Below, piece by piece: positions 43,671 through 52,786 of a DNA stretch of 64,000 nucleotides. The translations under genes and the position numbers were made by a program. Every line of letters starts with the position of its first letter. Position 1 is the stretch's first letter. This DNA is from Cupriavidus numazuensis (GTDB taxonomy: Bacteria > Pseudomonadota > Gammaproteobacteria > Burkholderiales > Burkholderiaceae). The notes under the pieces were generated by a model that saw only the letters and a list, made by a program, of their open reading frames with translations, ran no database searches and was not told the origin of the DNA. The stretch is from contig NZ_CAJPVI010000029.1 of the NCBI RefSeq assembly GCF_905397435.1, positions 54,004-118,003 on the forward strand, written 5' to 3'.

Positions 43671-44354
43671 TTATCGGCTGGCGATGAACTGCGCCAGGTC
43701 TTCGATATCCCGTTGCGACAACGGGCCGGCCATCGCCACCATCGCCCCGGTGGCATCGCGGCGCGTGCCGTTCTTGAAATTCGTGAGTTGATCGATCACG
43801 TAGTCGTGGCCTTGGCCGGCCAATCGCGGATACGCGTCCTTCCCCTCCAGCTGCTGTCCGTGGCAGGCGGCGCAATTGTTGGCCTTGGCCAGCGCCTCGC
43901 CGCGTGCCACGCGCACCGCATCGGTATGGAAGGTCGTGTTCGGCAACGGCGCCATCTGCGAGAAATGCGTCACCAGCGACTCGAACTCGTGCTCCGACAG
44001 GCTGAGCGCAAATGACGTCATGGTCGGGTCACTGCGCTCGCCACTGGCGAATGCCTTGAGCTGCTTCCTGAGATACGCCTCTTTCTGACCCGCCAGGCGC
44101 GGATAGGACTGGTTGACCGCGTTGCCTTCGAAGCCGTGGCAGTAGACGCAGGAATCGCCGGCGCGCGGCCATGGTCCGTTCACGCGCGCGTTGTCGGCCG
44201 AGATCTTGTCGATCTCATTGCTCACGCGCAGCAGGCCATAGACTTCCGGTCCGTAGAGGATGCCGGCGACCACGGCAGCGGCTAAGACCAGCCAGCCGGA
44301 CAGGATGAGCATCCGCTTGCTGCGGCTGCGTGGTTTCGTTGTGGTATGCATCAT
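43671..44354 (-). CDS. Diheme cytochrome c, membrane-anchored (copy A)
   Basis: A 227-residue c4-like cytochrome with an N-terminal membrane anchor (RMLILSGWLVLAAAVVAGILYG) and two heme motifs, CVYCH (69-73) and CAACH (161-165), each followed by a Met-containing half-domain. It faces the periplasm. Its ATG overlaps the stop of the amine oxidase gene as ATGA. It is paralogous to the cytochrome at 45882-46562: by eye the second heme domain has only 12 differences in about 92 residues, while the first domain is much more diverged. It probably accepts electrons from the flavoenzyme encoded upstream. Confidence 0.93.
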   Translation of the reverse strand: MMHTTTKPRSRSKRMLILSGWLVLAAAVVAGILYGPEVYGLLRVSNEIDKISADNARVNGPWPRAGDSCVYCHGFEGNAVNQSYPRLAGQKEAYLRKQLKAFASGERSDPTMTSFALSLSEHEFESLVTHFSQMAPLPNTTFHTDAVRVARGEALAKANNCAACHGQQLEGKDAYPRLAGQGHDYVIDQLTNFKNGTRRDATGAMVAMAGPLSQRDIEDLAQFIASR

Positions 44355-45847
44355 GCCTTCCCCCCGGCCACGGCCTGCAACGCTTGCAAGGCGGCCTTGT
44401 GGCCGGAACGCACCGCGCCATCCATGTAGCCCGCCCAGATTTCCGCCGTTTCGGTGCCCGACCAGATCAGCCTGCCGACAGACGGATGCAAGGCTTCACC
44501 GTATCTGGTGAGAAAACCGGGCGGCATTGGCGAGACGCAACTCAGCGTCCATTTATCCGCCTTGAGCCAGTCGCGCTGGTGGAACGCGATGGGATGCAGC
44601 GCCTCGTCGCCAAACGCCTCGGCATAGATGCGCGAGAGCTGGGCCTCGGCTGCCTTCGGGTCGGTCGGCAACATGCTGATGTGCACGAACGCGTTGATCA
44701 CGCCAAACGAGACGTCCTCCGGCGAGTTGTCGTAGGCCCATAACAGCGGCCCCTTCGGTTGAAAGATCCAGCCGTTCAAGCCCTTGTCGCGCCAGAATGC
44801 CTTCTTGTAGACATGCGTCGTCTTGCGTCCAGGCGCAAACGCAGGCCAGCGGCGCTGCATTTCGCGGCGCTTTTCCGGCAGCGGCGGGTCGAAGGCGATC
44901 TGGTTGCACAGCATCGGCGAGAGCGCGACGATCACGTTGCGCGCACGGACCACGCCGTTCTCGGTATGGATGGTGACCGGTCCGTTCTGCCAGTTCTCGA
45001 TGCGCAGCACGGGGGTCGACAGCTTCACCTTGTCGCCCAGGGCCTGCGCCATCTTGATTGACAGGATCTGCGAACCGCCCGAGATGCGGGTCTCCTGCGC
45101 GCCGCCCTTGACCGCTTCGAGCCGGTCGTAATTGCATTCGGCCGAATTGACCATCGACAACCAGTGCAGCAGCGACAGTCTCGCCGGCGAAGCGCCGCCC
45201 GTGATTGACAAGCCGGTCGACCAACCGATCTGGTCTGCCGGTGCAATGTTCTTTGTTGCCAGCCAGTCGCCGACCGACATCGCGTCGAACTCGGCGGCGC
45301 GCGGCGACTTCCACGGCGCGCCGGACGGCACGCTCCTGGCCAGTTCCTCGAGTTCATGCGCAATCTTCGGATCCGTGCCGAACCCGCCCTCGGTATCGAC
45401 AGCGGCACGCGCGCCACCGGCCAGCATCATGGACTTGCCCTGCCAGTAGGTGGGAAACGTGCCAACATCCAGCTCACGGGCCAGATCGGCGACCGCGGTC
45501 TGACCCGGCCCGATCCATTGGCCACCCGATTCAGAGAAGTAGCCGTTGCCGAGGTCGTGGTTGAGGGTACGTCCGCCCACGCGGTCGCGCGCCTCCAGCA
45601 CCACGAAGGATTCGCATCCCGCACGTTTCAGGTCACGTGCAGCGGTCAGGCCGGCCAACCCGGCGCCGATGATGGCCACCTCGAGCACGTCACGCTCATC
45701 GCTCACGGCACTCGCAGCGCTCGCCACCTTCGGCAGTACTGCAGCCGTCGCCGCTGCCGTCACCGACGCGGCTATACCGAGAAAGCCGCGACGGGTGAGC
45801 GCGGCCGCCTCCGGCGCCTCATCGCGCTTCTTTGCAATATCGTCCAT
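44351..45847 (-). CDS. Tat-exported flavin amine oxidase family protein (copy A)
   Basis: A 498-residue flavin monoamine-oxidase-type enzyme. The N-terminus has a twin-arginine motif (LTRRGFLGIAAS) and an alanine-rich signal, so it is expected in the periplasm. The FAD motif GAGLAGLTAARDL is followed by VVLEARDRVGGRTLNHDLG, and the C-terminus has WSGTETAEIWAGYMDGAVRSG. The Cys that binds FAD covalently in human MAO is not evident. It is coupled to a diheme cytochrome, recalling the nicotine enzyme NicA2, which uses cytochrome CycN instead of O2. The substrate is unknown. It duplicates the gene at 46559-48055. Confidence 0.92.
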   Translation of the reverse strand: MDDIAKKRDEAPEAAALTRRGFLGIAASVTAAATAAVLPKVASAASAVSDERDVLEVAIIGAGLAGLTAARDLKRAGCESFVVLEARDRVGGRTLNHDLGNGYFSESGGQWIGPGQTAVADLARELDVGTFPTYWQGKSMMLAGGARAAVDTEGGFGTDPKIAHELEELARSVPSGAPWKSPRAAEFDAMSVGDWLATKNIAPADQIGWSTGLSITGGASPARLSLLHWLSMVNSAECNYDRLEAVKGGAQETRISGGSQILSIKMAQALGDKVKLSTPVLRIENWQNGPVTIHTENGVVRARNVIVALSPMLCNQIAFDPPLPEKRREMQRRWPAFAPGRKTTHVYKKAFWRDKGLNGWIFQPKGPLLWAYDNSPEDVSFGVINAFVHISMLPTDPKAAEAQLSRIYAEAFGDEALHPIAFHQRDWLKADKWTLSCVSPMPPGFLTRYGEALHPSVGRLIWSGTETAEIWAGYMDGAVRSGHKAALQALQAVAGGKA

Positions 45848-45881
45848 CTTGTCACCTGCTTAACTTGAAAAATCGGCGGCT

Positions 45882-46562
45882 CTATCGGCTTGCGATGAAT
45901 TGCGCCAGGTCCTCGATATCCTGTTGCGACAACGCTCCAACCACCGCCAGCATCGCGCCGGTGGCATCACGACGCGTACCGCTCTTGAAGCGCGTAAGCT
46001 GATCGATCAGGTAGTCATGGCCTTGACCGGCCAATCGCGGATATACGTCTTTTCCTTCGAGTTGCTGCCCATGGCAGGCGGCGCAGTTGTTGGCCTTGAC
46101 CAGCGCTTCGCCACGCGCCACGCGGGCCGCATCGGCATGGAACGTCGTGTTCGGCAGCGGCACCGTTTTCGAGAAGTGCGCCACCAGGCTTTCCAGCTCG
46201 CGCTGCGACATGCTCAGCGCCATTGGCGTCATGATCGGATCGCCGCGTTCGCCGCTGGCGAATGCCATGAGTTGCTTCCTGAGATAGCGCTCCGGTTGAC
46301 CCGCCAGGTGCGGATAGGTCTGGCTGCCTGCATTGCCTCCGTAGCCATGACAGCCAATGCACGCTTCGCCGGGACGCGGCCACGCGCCGCCGGCGCGCGT
46401 GTCATCCTGCGAAATCTGGTTGACCTGCTGCCCCAGCTGCAGCAGCCCGTAGAGTTCGGGCCCGTAGGCGATGCCTGCGAGCACGGCCATCGCCGCCAGC
46501 AGCCAACCCGACAGGACGAAGATTTTTCTGGAACGGCTGCGCGTCTTTACGGTATCCATCAT
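45882..46562 (-). CDS. Diheme cytochrome c, membrane-anchored (copy B)
   Basis: A 226-residue paralogue of the copy A cytochrome, with an N-terminal anchor (KIFVLSGWLLAAMAVLAGIA) and heme motifs CIGCH (68-72) and CAACH (160-164). The start overlaps the stop of amine oxidase copy B in the same ATGA arrangement as copy A. The first heme domain differs strongly from copy A; the second is nearly the same. It lies 34 bases before amine oxidase copy A, so all four genes are probably on one transcript. Confidence 0.93.
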   Translation of the reverse strand: MMDTVKTRSRSRKIFVLSGWLLAAMAVLAGIAYGPELYGLLQLGQQVNQISQDDTRAGGAWPRPGEACIGCHGYGGNAGSQTYPHLAGQPERYLRKQLMAFASGERGDPIMTPMALSMSQRELESLVAHFSKTVPLPNTTFHADAARVARGEALVKANNCAACHGQQLEGKDVYPRLAGQGHDYLIDQLTRFKSGTRRDATGAMLAVVGALSQQDIEDLAQFIASR

Positions 46563-48055
46563 GCCCTCCGTGCACCCGCGGCTTGCAGCGCCTGCAATGC
46601 CGCCTTGTGGCCGGAGCGCACTGCGCCATCCATGTAACCCGCCCAGATATCGGCCGTTTCCGTGCCCGACCAGATCAGCCGGCCGACAGACGGATGCAAG
46701 GCTTCACCGTACGCGGTGATAAAACCGGGTGGCATCGGTGAGACGCAGGTCAGTGTCCATGGATCTGCCTTGCCCCAATCATGGTCGTGATACGCGACGG
46801 GATGCAGCGCATCGTCGCCGAGTGCCTGCGCATAGATGCGCGTAAGCTCCGCCTCGGCCGCCTTCGGGTCGGATGGCAGCAAGCCGTTGTGCACGAACGC
46901 GTTGATCACACCGAACGAGAGATCCTCCGGCGAGTTGTCGTATGCCCATAAAACAGGACCCTTGATTTGAAAGATCCAGCCACTCCGACCCTTGTCGCGC
47001 CAGAACGGCTTCTTGTAGACATGGGCGGTCTTGCGCATCGGCGCATAGGCAGGCCAGCGCCGTTGCATTTCGCGGCGTTTCTCCGGCAGTGGCGGATCGA
47101 AGGCGATCTGGTTGCACAGAGGCGGCGAGAGCGCGACGATCACGTTGCGCGCACGGACCACGCCGTTCGGGGTGTGGATGGCGACTGGGCCGTTCTGCCA
47201 GTTCTCGATGCGCAGCACGGGGGTCGACAATCGGACTTTGTCGCCCAGCGCCTGTGCCATCTTGATCGACAGGATCTGCGAACCGCCCGAGAGGCGGGCC
47301 CGCTGCGCACCACCGCTGGTGCCTTCGAGCCGCTCGTACTTGCAATCGGCCGAATTGATCATCGACAGGTAGTACAGCAGCGATAGTTTCGTCGGCGAGG
47401 TGCCGCTCGTCAGCCGCAAGCTCGCTGACCAATCGATCTGGTTCTCCGGTGCGATGTTCTTTTTCGCCAGCCAGTCCCCGACCGATATTGCATCCAGCTC
47501 GGCGGCGCGCGGCGACGTCCACGGCGCGCCGGACGGCACGCTCCTGGCCATCTCCTCGAGTTCGCGCTGAAACTTCAGATCCGTGCCGGGTACGCCACCG
47601 AGCTCCAACGCAGCGCGTGCGCCGCCGGCCAGCATCATGGACTTGCCCTGCCAGTACGTGAGAAACGTGCCGACGCCGAGTTCGCGGGCCAGGTCGGCGA
47701 CAGCGGTCTGGCCCGGCCCGATCCACTGGCCGCCCGCTTCCGAGAAATAGCCTTTTCCGAGGTCGTGGTTGAGGGTACGTCCGCCGACACGGTCGCGCGC
47801 CTCCAGCACCACGAAGGACTCGCATCCGGCACGCTGCAGGTCGCGTGCTGCGGTCAGGCCGGCCAGCCCGGCGCCGATGATGACAACCTCCCGCACATCG
47901 CGTTCAACGCTTGCACCGCTCGCAGCGCTCGCCACGTTAGGCAGTAGGGATGCTGTCGCTGCGGCCGACGCCACCGCAGCCAGGCCGAGAAAATCACGGC
48001 GGCATAACGCTGTGCTCCTCGGCGCTTGCTCCACCGCTTCCAATTCGCTTTCCAT
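46559..48055 (-). CDS. Tat-exported flavin amine oxidase family protein (copy B)
   Basis: A 498-residue paralogue of copy A and exactly the same length. The twin-arginine segment reads LCRRDFLGLAAVAS; the FAD motif GAGLAGLTAARDLQ and the C-terminal WSGTETADIWAGYMDGAVRSG are kept. Differences cluster in what are likely substrate-facing loops (for example FVHNGLLPS against FVHISMLPT, and LYYLSM against LHWLSM), suggesting different substrate preference. An open frame extends to 48181, but GGGAAAAC before the ATG at 48055 and match in length to copy A favour the shorter start. Confidence 0.92.
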   Translation of the reverse strand: MESELEAVEQAPRSTALCRRDFLGLAAVASAAATASLLPNVASAASGASVERDVREVVIIGAGLAGLTAARDLQRAGCESFVVLEARDRVGGRTLNHDLGKGYFSEAGGQWIGPGQTAVADLARELGVGTFLTYWQGKSMMLAGGARAALELGGVPGTDLKFQRELEEMARSVPSGAPWTSPRAAELDAISVGDWLAKKNIAPENQIDWSASLRLTSGTSPTKLSLLYYLSMINSADCKYERLEGTSGGAQRARLSGGSQILSIKMAQALGDKVRLSTPVLRIENWQNGPVAIHTPNGVVRARNVIVALSPPLCNQIAFDPPLPEKRREMQRRWPAYAPMRKTAHVYKKPFWRDKGRSGWIFQIKGPVLWAYDNSPEDLSFGVINAFVHNGLLPSDPKAAEAELTRIYAQALGDDALHPVAYHDHDWGKADPWTLTCVSPMPPGFITAYGEALHPSVGRLIWSGTETADIWAGYMDGAVRSGHKAALQALQAAGARRA

Positions 48056-48131
48056 TTTGTTTTCCCGGTCCCGGATTTCTGCGGGTGTTGTTACGTGCGC
48101 GCCTTCCCGCGCCGCCCGTGGGAAGGATGCG

Positions 48132-49010
48132 TTAGTCGAAGTAGCCGACTTCGACAAAGCCATCCTGCTTGAGCAGCGCATGCGGGTCGGACATCACCCC
48201 GTTGCGCTCGACAAATCCCGCATAGGTCGTGCTGCACGACCATCCAAGCAGCCGCTGCATTTCCTCGGGAAAGCGCTTGACGCGCTCGATAGGCAGCGTC
48301 AGGTAATGGTTCTCTTCCTGTCGCAAGATCGCGAGGTCATACGACATGGTCAGGCCCGTGCGCGGGGCATTGCTACGGTTCTGACCCCCTCCGTGGTACG
48401 TCGAACCAATGAAGATCAGTGCATCGCCAGCATCCATCGAGGTCGGGATCGCCTCCTCCTGCTTTGGCATGCGTTCGTCATCCCACTTGTGGCTGCCCGG
48501 GATGACCAGGGTCCCACCGTTCTCTTCTGAGAAATCGGTGATGGCGATCATGATCTGCACGCGAGCCTCCCGGTTGTAGCCCGGGTGCCGCCAAAGCCAG
48601 ACCGAATCGTCGCGGTGCAGGGGCTGCACGCCTTGACCAGGCAGAATCTGAATGGCTTGCGTCACGCCCACCTGAATATCGGGCGCCACATCGACCTGGT
48701 TCTCGCCGCTCCAGACCTTGATGGGGGTCTGCAGGATCAGGCGCGCCGTTTCGAGATACAGCGGATTCAGCGCGACGTCGACCATATGGTCGGTTCGCGC
48801 AAACAGGCGTGACAGCCTGCGCGTTTGCGCACCTGCGAAGTACTCGTCCACCCCGTTCGGGGTAGTCTCGAGCATGGGAAGAAGATCCTTCTTCAGGTTC
48901 TCGAGCAGGCTCGCGCTGAGGAACCCCTTTACGATCGCGCCACCGTCCTCTTTGATGACGGACGCGAGTTCTGAGGGCGTCGTTGAATTGGGCAAACGCT
49001 TGACGGACAT
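48132..49010 (-). CDS. Phytanoyl-CoA dioxygenase (PhyH) family protein
   Basis: A 292-residue Fe(II)/2-oxoglutarate oxygenase. The metal triad is His132 and Asp134 in PLHRDD and His206 in STYHGGGQN; Arg217 in NAPRTGL should bind 2-oxoglutarate. PhyH enzymes hydroxylate diverse lipophilic or amine-bearing compounds. GAGG precedes the ATG. It lies between amine oxidase copy B and an SDR gene. A second, clearly distinct PhyH is encoded at 59379-60209 on the other side of the regulator. Confidence 0.9.
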   Translation of the reverse strand: MSVKRLPNSTTPSELASVIKEDGGAIVKGFLSASLLENLKKDLLPMLETTPNGVDEYFAGAQTRRLSRLFARTDHMVDVALNPLYLETARLILQTPIKVWSGENQVDVAPDIQVGVTQAIQILPGQGVQPLHRDDSVWLWRHPGYNREARVQIMIAITDFSEENGGTLVIPGSHKWDDERMPKQEEAIPTSMDAGDALIFIGSTYHGGGQNRSNAPRTGLTMSYDLAILRQEENHYLTLPIERVKRFPEEMQRLLGWSCSTTYAGFVERNGVMSDPHALLKQDGFVEVGYFD

Positions 49011-49082
49011 GGTGCTACCTCACAATGATGTTGACGACGGAGCGAAGCGATCCCGCTCCGTTCGCGTTGAGATCGAAATTCC

Positions 49083-49859
49083 TCACATCCAGCTCAATAC
49101 CTGGCCACCGTCGACCACAATCACCGAGCCGGTCATGTAACTGCCCGCATCGGACGCCAGCAACAGCGTCGCCCCGTCGAGCTGTTCAACCTCGCCGATC
49201 CTGCGCATCGGGATACGCTTGATCAGGTTCTCCTCCAGCCCTTTCTCTTCGAAGGACGCATGCATATCCGTCCTGAAGTTTCCGGGGCAAAGTGCATTGA
49301 CCCGAACCCCCTTTCCTGCAAGTTCGAGCGCCATGGATTGCGTCAAACTGATCAGAGCCGCTTTGGAGGCGCCATAACTGGTCATGTAGCCACCTGCACG
49401 CAGGCCGGAAGTCGAAACGACATTGATGATCGAGCCATTACGCCGCTCCGCCATTCCCTTGGCCGCCTGCTGCCCCAGAAGAAACGCGCCGCGAAAATTG
49501 ATATCGAAAACCCGATCGATATCCTCTGCTTGCTGAGAGAGAAAGCGTTCGGTGTAGATGACACCTGCGTTGTTGAACAGGATGTCGATCGGCCCGCCAA
49601 CCTGGCTCTCAGCCTGGCTCCACGCCTGTGCAATCGAAGCGGGATCCGTCACGTCCAGCGGCACGCAGGAGGCATCGTGCCCATCAGCGCGCAGGCGCTC
49701 GACATGGGCCTCCAGCAGACTGGCGCGTCTGGCGGCAAGAACAACTTTTGCGCCCGCCGCGGCCATCAACTCGGCAACGTGCAAGCCAATGCCACTGGAA
49801 GCCCCGCTGATGAAAGCCGCCTTGCCATGCAAACTGAACAAGGATTGAATGTTGCTCAT
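49083..49859 (-). CDS. SDR-family oxidoreductase
   Basis: A 258-residue classical SDR: ISGASSGIG near the N-terminus, NNAG, a serine then YGASK for catalysis, and the VIVVDGGQVLSWM end. An Arg pair after the second strand (LAARRASLL) suggests NADP(H) use. GAAGAG lies near the ATG. It could oxidise the alcohol made by the neighbouring PhyH hydroxylase, or a beta-hydroxyacyl thioester in a beta-oxidation-like route with the acyl-CoA dehydrogenase and thiolase encoded upstream. Confidence 0.92.
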   Translation of the reverse strand: MSNIQSLFSLHGKAAFISGASSGIGLHVAELMAAAGAKVVLAARRASLLEAHVERLRADGHDASCVPLDVTDPASIAQAWSQAESQVGGPIDILFNNAGVIYTERFLSQQAEDIDRVFDINFRGAFLLGQQAAKGMAERRNGSIINVVSTSGLRAGGYMTSYGASKAALISLTQSMALELAGKGVRVNALCPGNFRTDMHASFEEKGLEENLIKRIPMRRIGEVEQLDGATLLLASDAGSYMTGSVIVVDGGQVLSWM

Positions 49860-49954
49860 TGATGTCTCTTCGCGAATCGTTCTAACGTCAGCGTGGCTGT
49901 ACGGCTGCGCCTAGGCAGCAGCCCCTGGAGGCCGCCTATTCCCACGCGCGACGC

Positions 49955-51244
49955 TTACTCCTTCGTCCACCCGTTCTGATAGAGCTGGCTTGCCAGCCCA
50001 CCCAGGCGTGCCGTGAGGATGTAGTTCTCGCCATCCTCGATCAACGCAGACCGGACATCGCGGAAGATCTTTTCGATCGGATACTCGCGCGTGGTGCCGT
50101 TGCCGCCAAAGAGCTGGAACGCTTCGTGCACGATCTTCATCGCCTCTTCCGTCACGCTGACCTTGGCCTGCGCACTCGCGTAGGGATGGGTCTGCGGCGA
50201 CATCCGCGCAAACGCAAGGCTGCGGCGAGCCACGGCACGCGCCATCTCCAGCCGGCGCAGCATGTCGCCCAGGCGCAGTTGCGTCATCTGATGCTCGATC
50301 AGCAAGCCCCCGCCCTGCTTGCGCTCATGGCAATAAGCCAGCGCCAGTTCAAAAGCAGCGCGGGCGGCGCCGGTGAACGCCTGGCACATACCCACGCCGA
50401 CATGCGACCACATCGCAGCCAGGTTGCCGGCAAATTCATCTTTCAGCGCAACGGCGAAGCGCTTCGGCACCTTGACGTTGTCAAAGAAGATCTCGCCTTG
50501 AGGCAGCGCACGCTGGCCGATCTTGTCCAGGGGCTTGCCGCGAGAGATGCCCGGCAGATCGAGCGGAACGATCAGCACGATGCCGTTCGTCTGGGTACCG
50601 TTTTCATCGGTGCGGTAGAAGCCGTCACCGTAATCCGCCGCCATATAAGCGAGTGCAACCTGCGCCACCGAGCCGTTCGACACCCACGACGAATACTGCC
50701 CGTTGATGACGATTTCGTCGGCACCCACCTTCGCGCTGATGTTCCCCACCGGCTGCTTGCCGTGCGGAAGGATTTCCTGGCGGTAGAACGTCACAGCGTC
50801 AGAACCGCGGTCGGGCTGCGTGCTGGCCCAGCAGCCGACCTTGCCCATACACATGTCGATCAGCTCCTGGTTGCCGACTGACTGCGCCATCATCAGTGGC
50901 GCACTCGCAACGCCAAGCGAACACGCCAGGCCAGCATCGCCCCACCCCAGCTCCTCGCCGATGATCGATTCGATACGCACGGCCATTTCGGGCGGAAACT
51001 GCGCGATCAGTTGCGGGTCGAGCCCGAGCTTGGCGGCCTCCATCATGGCCACCCAGTACGGAGACCCGGGAGCAATCACCTCCTCCGGCGTCATGCGATC
51101 GAGTTCACGGCCAATCGGGCGCAGTACGTCACGCGCAAAGCGATGGACGGAACCCTGGATCGCGCGCTCTTCTTCGCTCAACGGCGTTTCGAAGCCGGTC
51201 GGCGAGATCGACGGCAGTTCCACATTTTTCTTCAGGCGAAGCAT
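49955..51244 (-). CDS. Acyl-CoA dehydrogenase family protein
   Basis: A 429-residue flavoprotein of the acyl-CoA dehydrogenase fold: an N-terminal helical part (SEEERAIQGSVHRFARDVLRP), a central GCWASTQPDRGSDA flavin/substrate segment, and a C-terminal LFGGNGTTREYPIEKIFRDVR. The catalytic Glu cannot be placed with certainty; the PIEKIFRD region is the usual neighbourhood. It inserts a double bond next to the thioester and passes electrons to ETF. AAGGAGA precedes the ATG at 51244; the longer frame overlaps the upstream gene. Confidence 0.9.
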   Translation of the reverse strand: MLRLKKNVELPSISPTGFETPLSEEERAIQGSVHRFARDVLRPIGRELDRMTPEEVIAPGSPYWVAMMEAAKLGLDPQLIAQFPPEMAVRIESIIGEELGWGDAGLACSLGVASAPLMMAQSVGNQELIDMCMGKVGCWASTQPDRGSDAVTFYRQEILPHGKQPVGNISAKVGADEIVINGQYSSWVSNGSVAQVALAYMAADYGDGFYRTDENGTQTNGIVLIVPLDLPGISRGKPLDKIGQRALPQGEIFFDNVKVPKRFAVALKDEFAGNLAAMWSHVGVGMCQAFTGAARAAFELALAYCHERKQGGGLLIEHQMTQLRLGDMLRRLEMARAVARRSLAFARMSPQTHPYASAQAKVSVTEEAMKIVHEAFQLFGGNGTTREYPIEKIFRDVRSALIEDGENYILTARLGGLASQLYQNGWTKE

Positions 51245-51282
51245 GTTGTCTCCTTTTGCTTTTGCAGTTAAAGCGCTCGCCG

Positions 51283-52773
51283 TCAGGCTGCAGCGTCGCG
51301 CACCTTGCGGTTCACTCGATCGTCCAATGTGTTTGCCCCGGCCAGCAGCCCATTGATGAGACACCACCGGAACGGCTCAGGCGGTAGCGAGGGCGTGTTG
51401 TGCTGCAACGCTGCAAGCAGAGGCGGCTCGGTACCACCAATCTGCTGGGCAATCATGTGTCCGACCATGGATTGACTGGCTACGCCATGCCCCGAACACC
51501 CGGCGGTGTAGTAAATATTCTTGTTTTCCCCGGTTGCACCCACGACGGGAAGTGCGTCACCGGCGGCGCTGACATAGCCGGTCCAGCAATGGCGCAATGC
51601 GACGTCCTTCAAGATCGGCAAGCGCTCATGGAGATTCGTTCTCAACTCGCGATACTGATCGTAGACGGGCACATTCGGCGTCTTTGACCCGTAGGGATAG
51701 TGGATACGCTTGACGGTCGAGATGATGGTGTTGCGTGCCGTCAGGCGGAAGCTTTCCATGCTGTAGTGGCCGGTGATGATGCCTTCGCGCCTCGGCCAAC
51801 CGAGCGAAGCCAGTTGCGCTTTGGACAGCGGTTCGGTCTCGATCGCCGAGATCTGCAATGGCACCACCTTGTTTGCAAGCAAACCGAGCTGCGGGGTGTA
51901 GGCATTGGTGGCAAACATCAGCACCGGGGCGCTGACACTACCGCGCGGCGTTTTCACCTGGATGACCGGGCCTTCGGTGTAAGACAGCAGGGGCGTGTTC
52001 TCGTAAAGCTTCACGCCAGCCCGCAGTGCGGCACGCCGCAGGCCCATCACGTATTTTCCGGGGTGGAGCGTGCCGCCAGTCGGTGTGTATTCGCCAAACA
52101 GAAACGCTGGTGGAAGCCCGCGGGCGCGCATCTGCGCCTGATCCAGAAACTCCGACTTGTGGCCGTGTTCGGCACCGATCTGCATCTCCTCGCGGATCTT
52201 CTTTTCCTGCGACGGATGGACGCCCGCACGGATCCACCCGGACTGGACGTATTCGCAGTCGATATCGTGTTCCTTGAACTTGCCTTCGACGAAGCCGACG
52301 GCGTCGTCGTAATAGCGGACGATCTGCGTCGCCTGCTCCTTGCCGATGCCCTTGAACATGAGGTCGTATTCCAGCCCCATGGCGCCGGCCAGATAGCCGG
52401 CGTTGCGTCCGCTTGCACCGAAGCCCGGGAACTCACGCTCAATGACAACCACTTTCGCGCCCTGCCTGGCGAGCTCCAGTGCCGCGGAAAGGCCCGCAAA
52501 ACCGGCACCTGCAATCACCACGTCCGCGCTGACATCGCCCTCGAGCGCCGGCTGCATGTCATCGGGCTTTTCCACCCATCCGCCCAGCGTCCGGTATTTT
52601 TCCAGGTCGGCTCGCTCCTTGCCGTCCTCCACCGGTTCCGTGCGCGCGCTTTGCATCGCCACCGCGGCTGGGACGACAACCGCCGCAGCGGCGGCACCTT
52701 TCACGAAAGTGCGGCGGGTCATTCCCGCACGTTCACCCTGCTCTTCCTGCTTTGTATCCAGAACGGTGCTCAT
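51283..52773 (-). CDS. Tat-exported DAO-family FAD oxidoreductase
   Basis: A 496-residue FAD-dependent oxidoreductase of the D-amino-acid oxidase/PuuB group. A twin-arginine signal (MTRRTFVKGAAAAAVVV) begins at about residue 18. The FAD motif GAGFAGLSAALELARQG is followed by GFGASGRNAGYLAGAMG, the pattern of gamma-glutamylputrescine oxidases and related amine/amino-acid enzymes. The end, VGATGENKNIYYTAGCSGHG, is the FAD-contacting segment. With the two amine oxidase copies it makes three predicted Tat-exported flavoenzymes in one locus. Substrate unknown. Confidence 0.9.
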   Translation of the reverse strand: MSTVLDTKQEEQGERAGMTRRTFVKGAAAAAVVVPAAVAMQSARTEPVEDGKERADLEKYRTLGGWVEKPDDMQPALEGDVSADVVIAGAGFAGLSAALELARQGAKVVVIEREFPGFGASGRNAGYLAGAMGLEYDLMFKGIGKEQATQIVRYYDDAVGFVEGKFKEHDIDCEYVQSGWIRAGVHPSQEKKIREEMQIGAEHGHKSEFLDQAQMRARGLPPAFLFGEYTPTGGTLHPGKYVMGLRRAALRAGVKLYENTPLLSYTEGPVIQVKTPRGSVSAPVLMFATNAYTPQLGLLANKVVPLQISAIETEPLSKAQLASLGWPRREGIITGHYSMESFRLTARNTIISTVKRIHYPYGSKTPNVPVYDQYRELRTNLHERLPILKDVALRHCWTGYVSAAGDALPVVGATGENKNIYYTAGCSGHGVASQSMVGHMIAQQIGGTEPPLLAALQHNTPSLPPEPFRWCLINGLLAGANTLDDRVNRKVRDAAA

Positions 52774-52786
52774 TTCAGGCGCTCCC

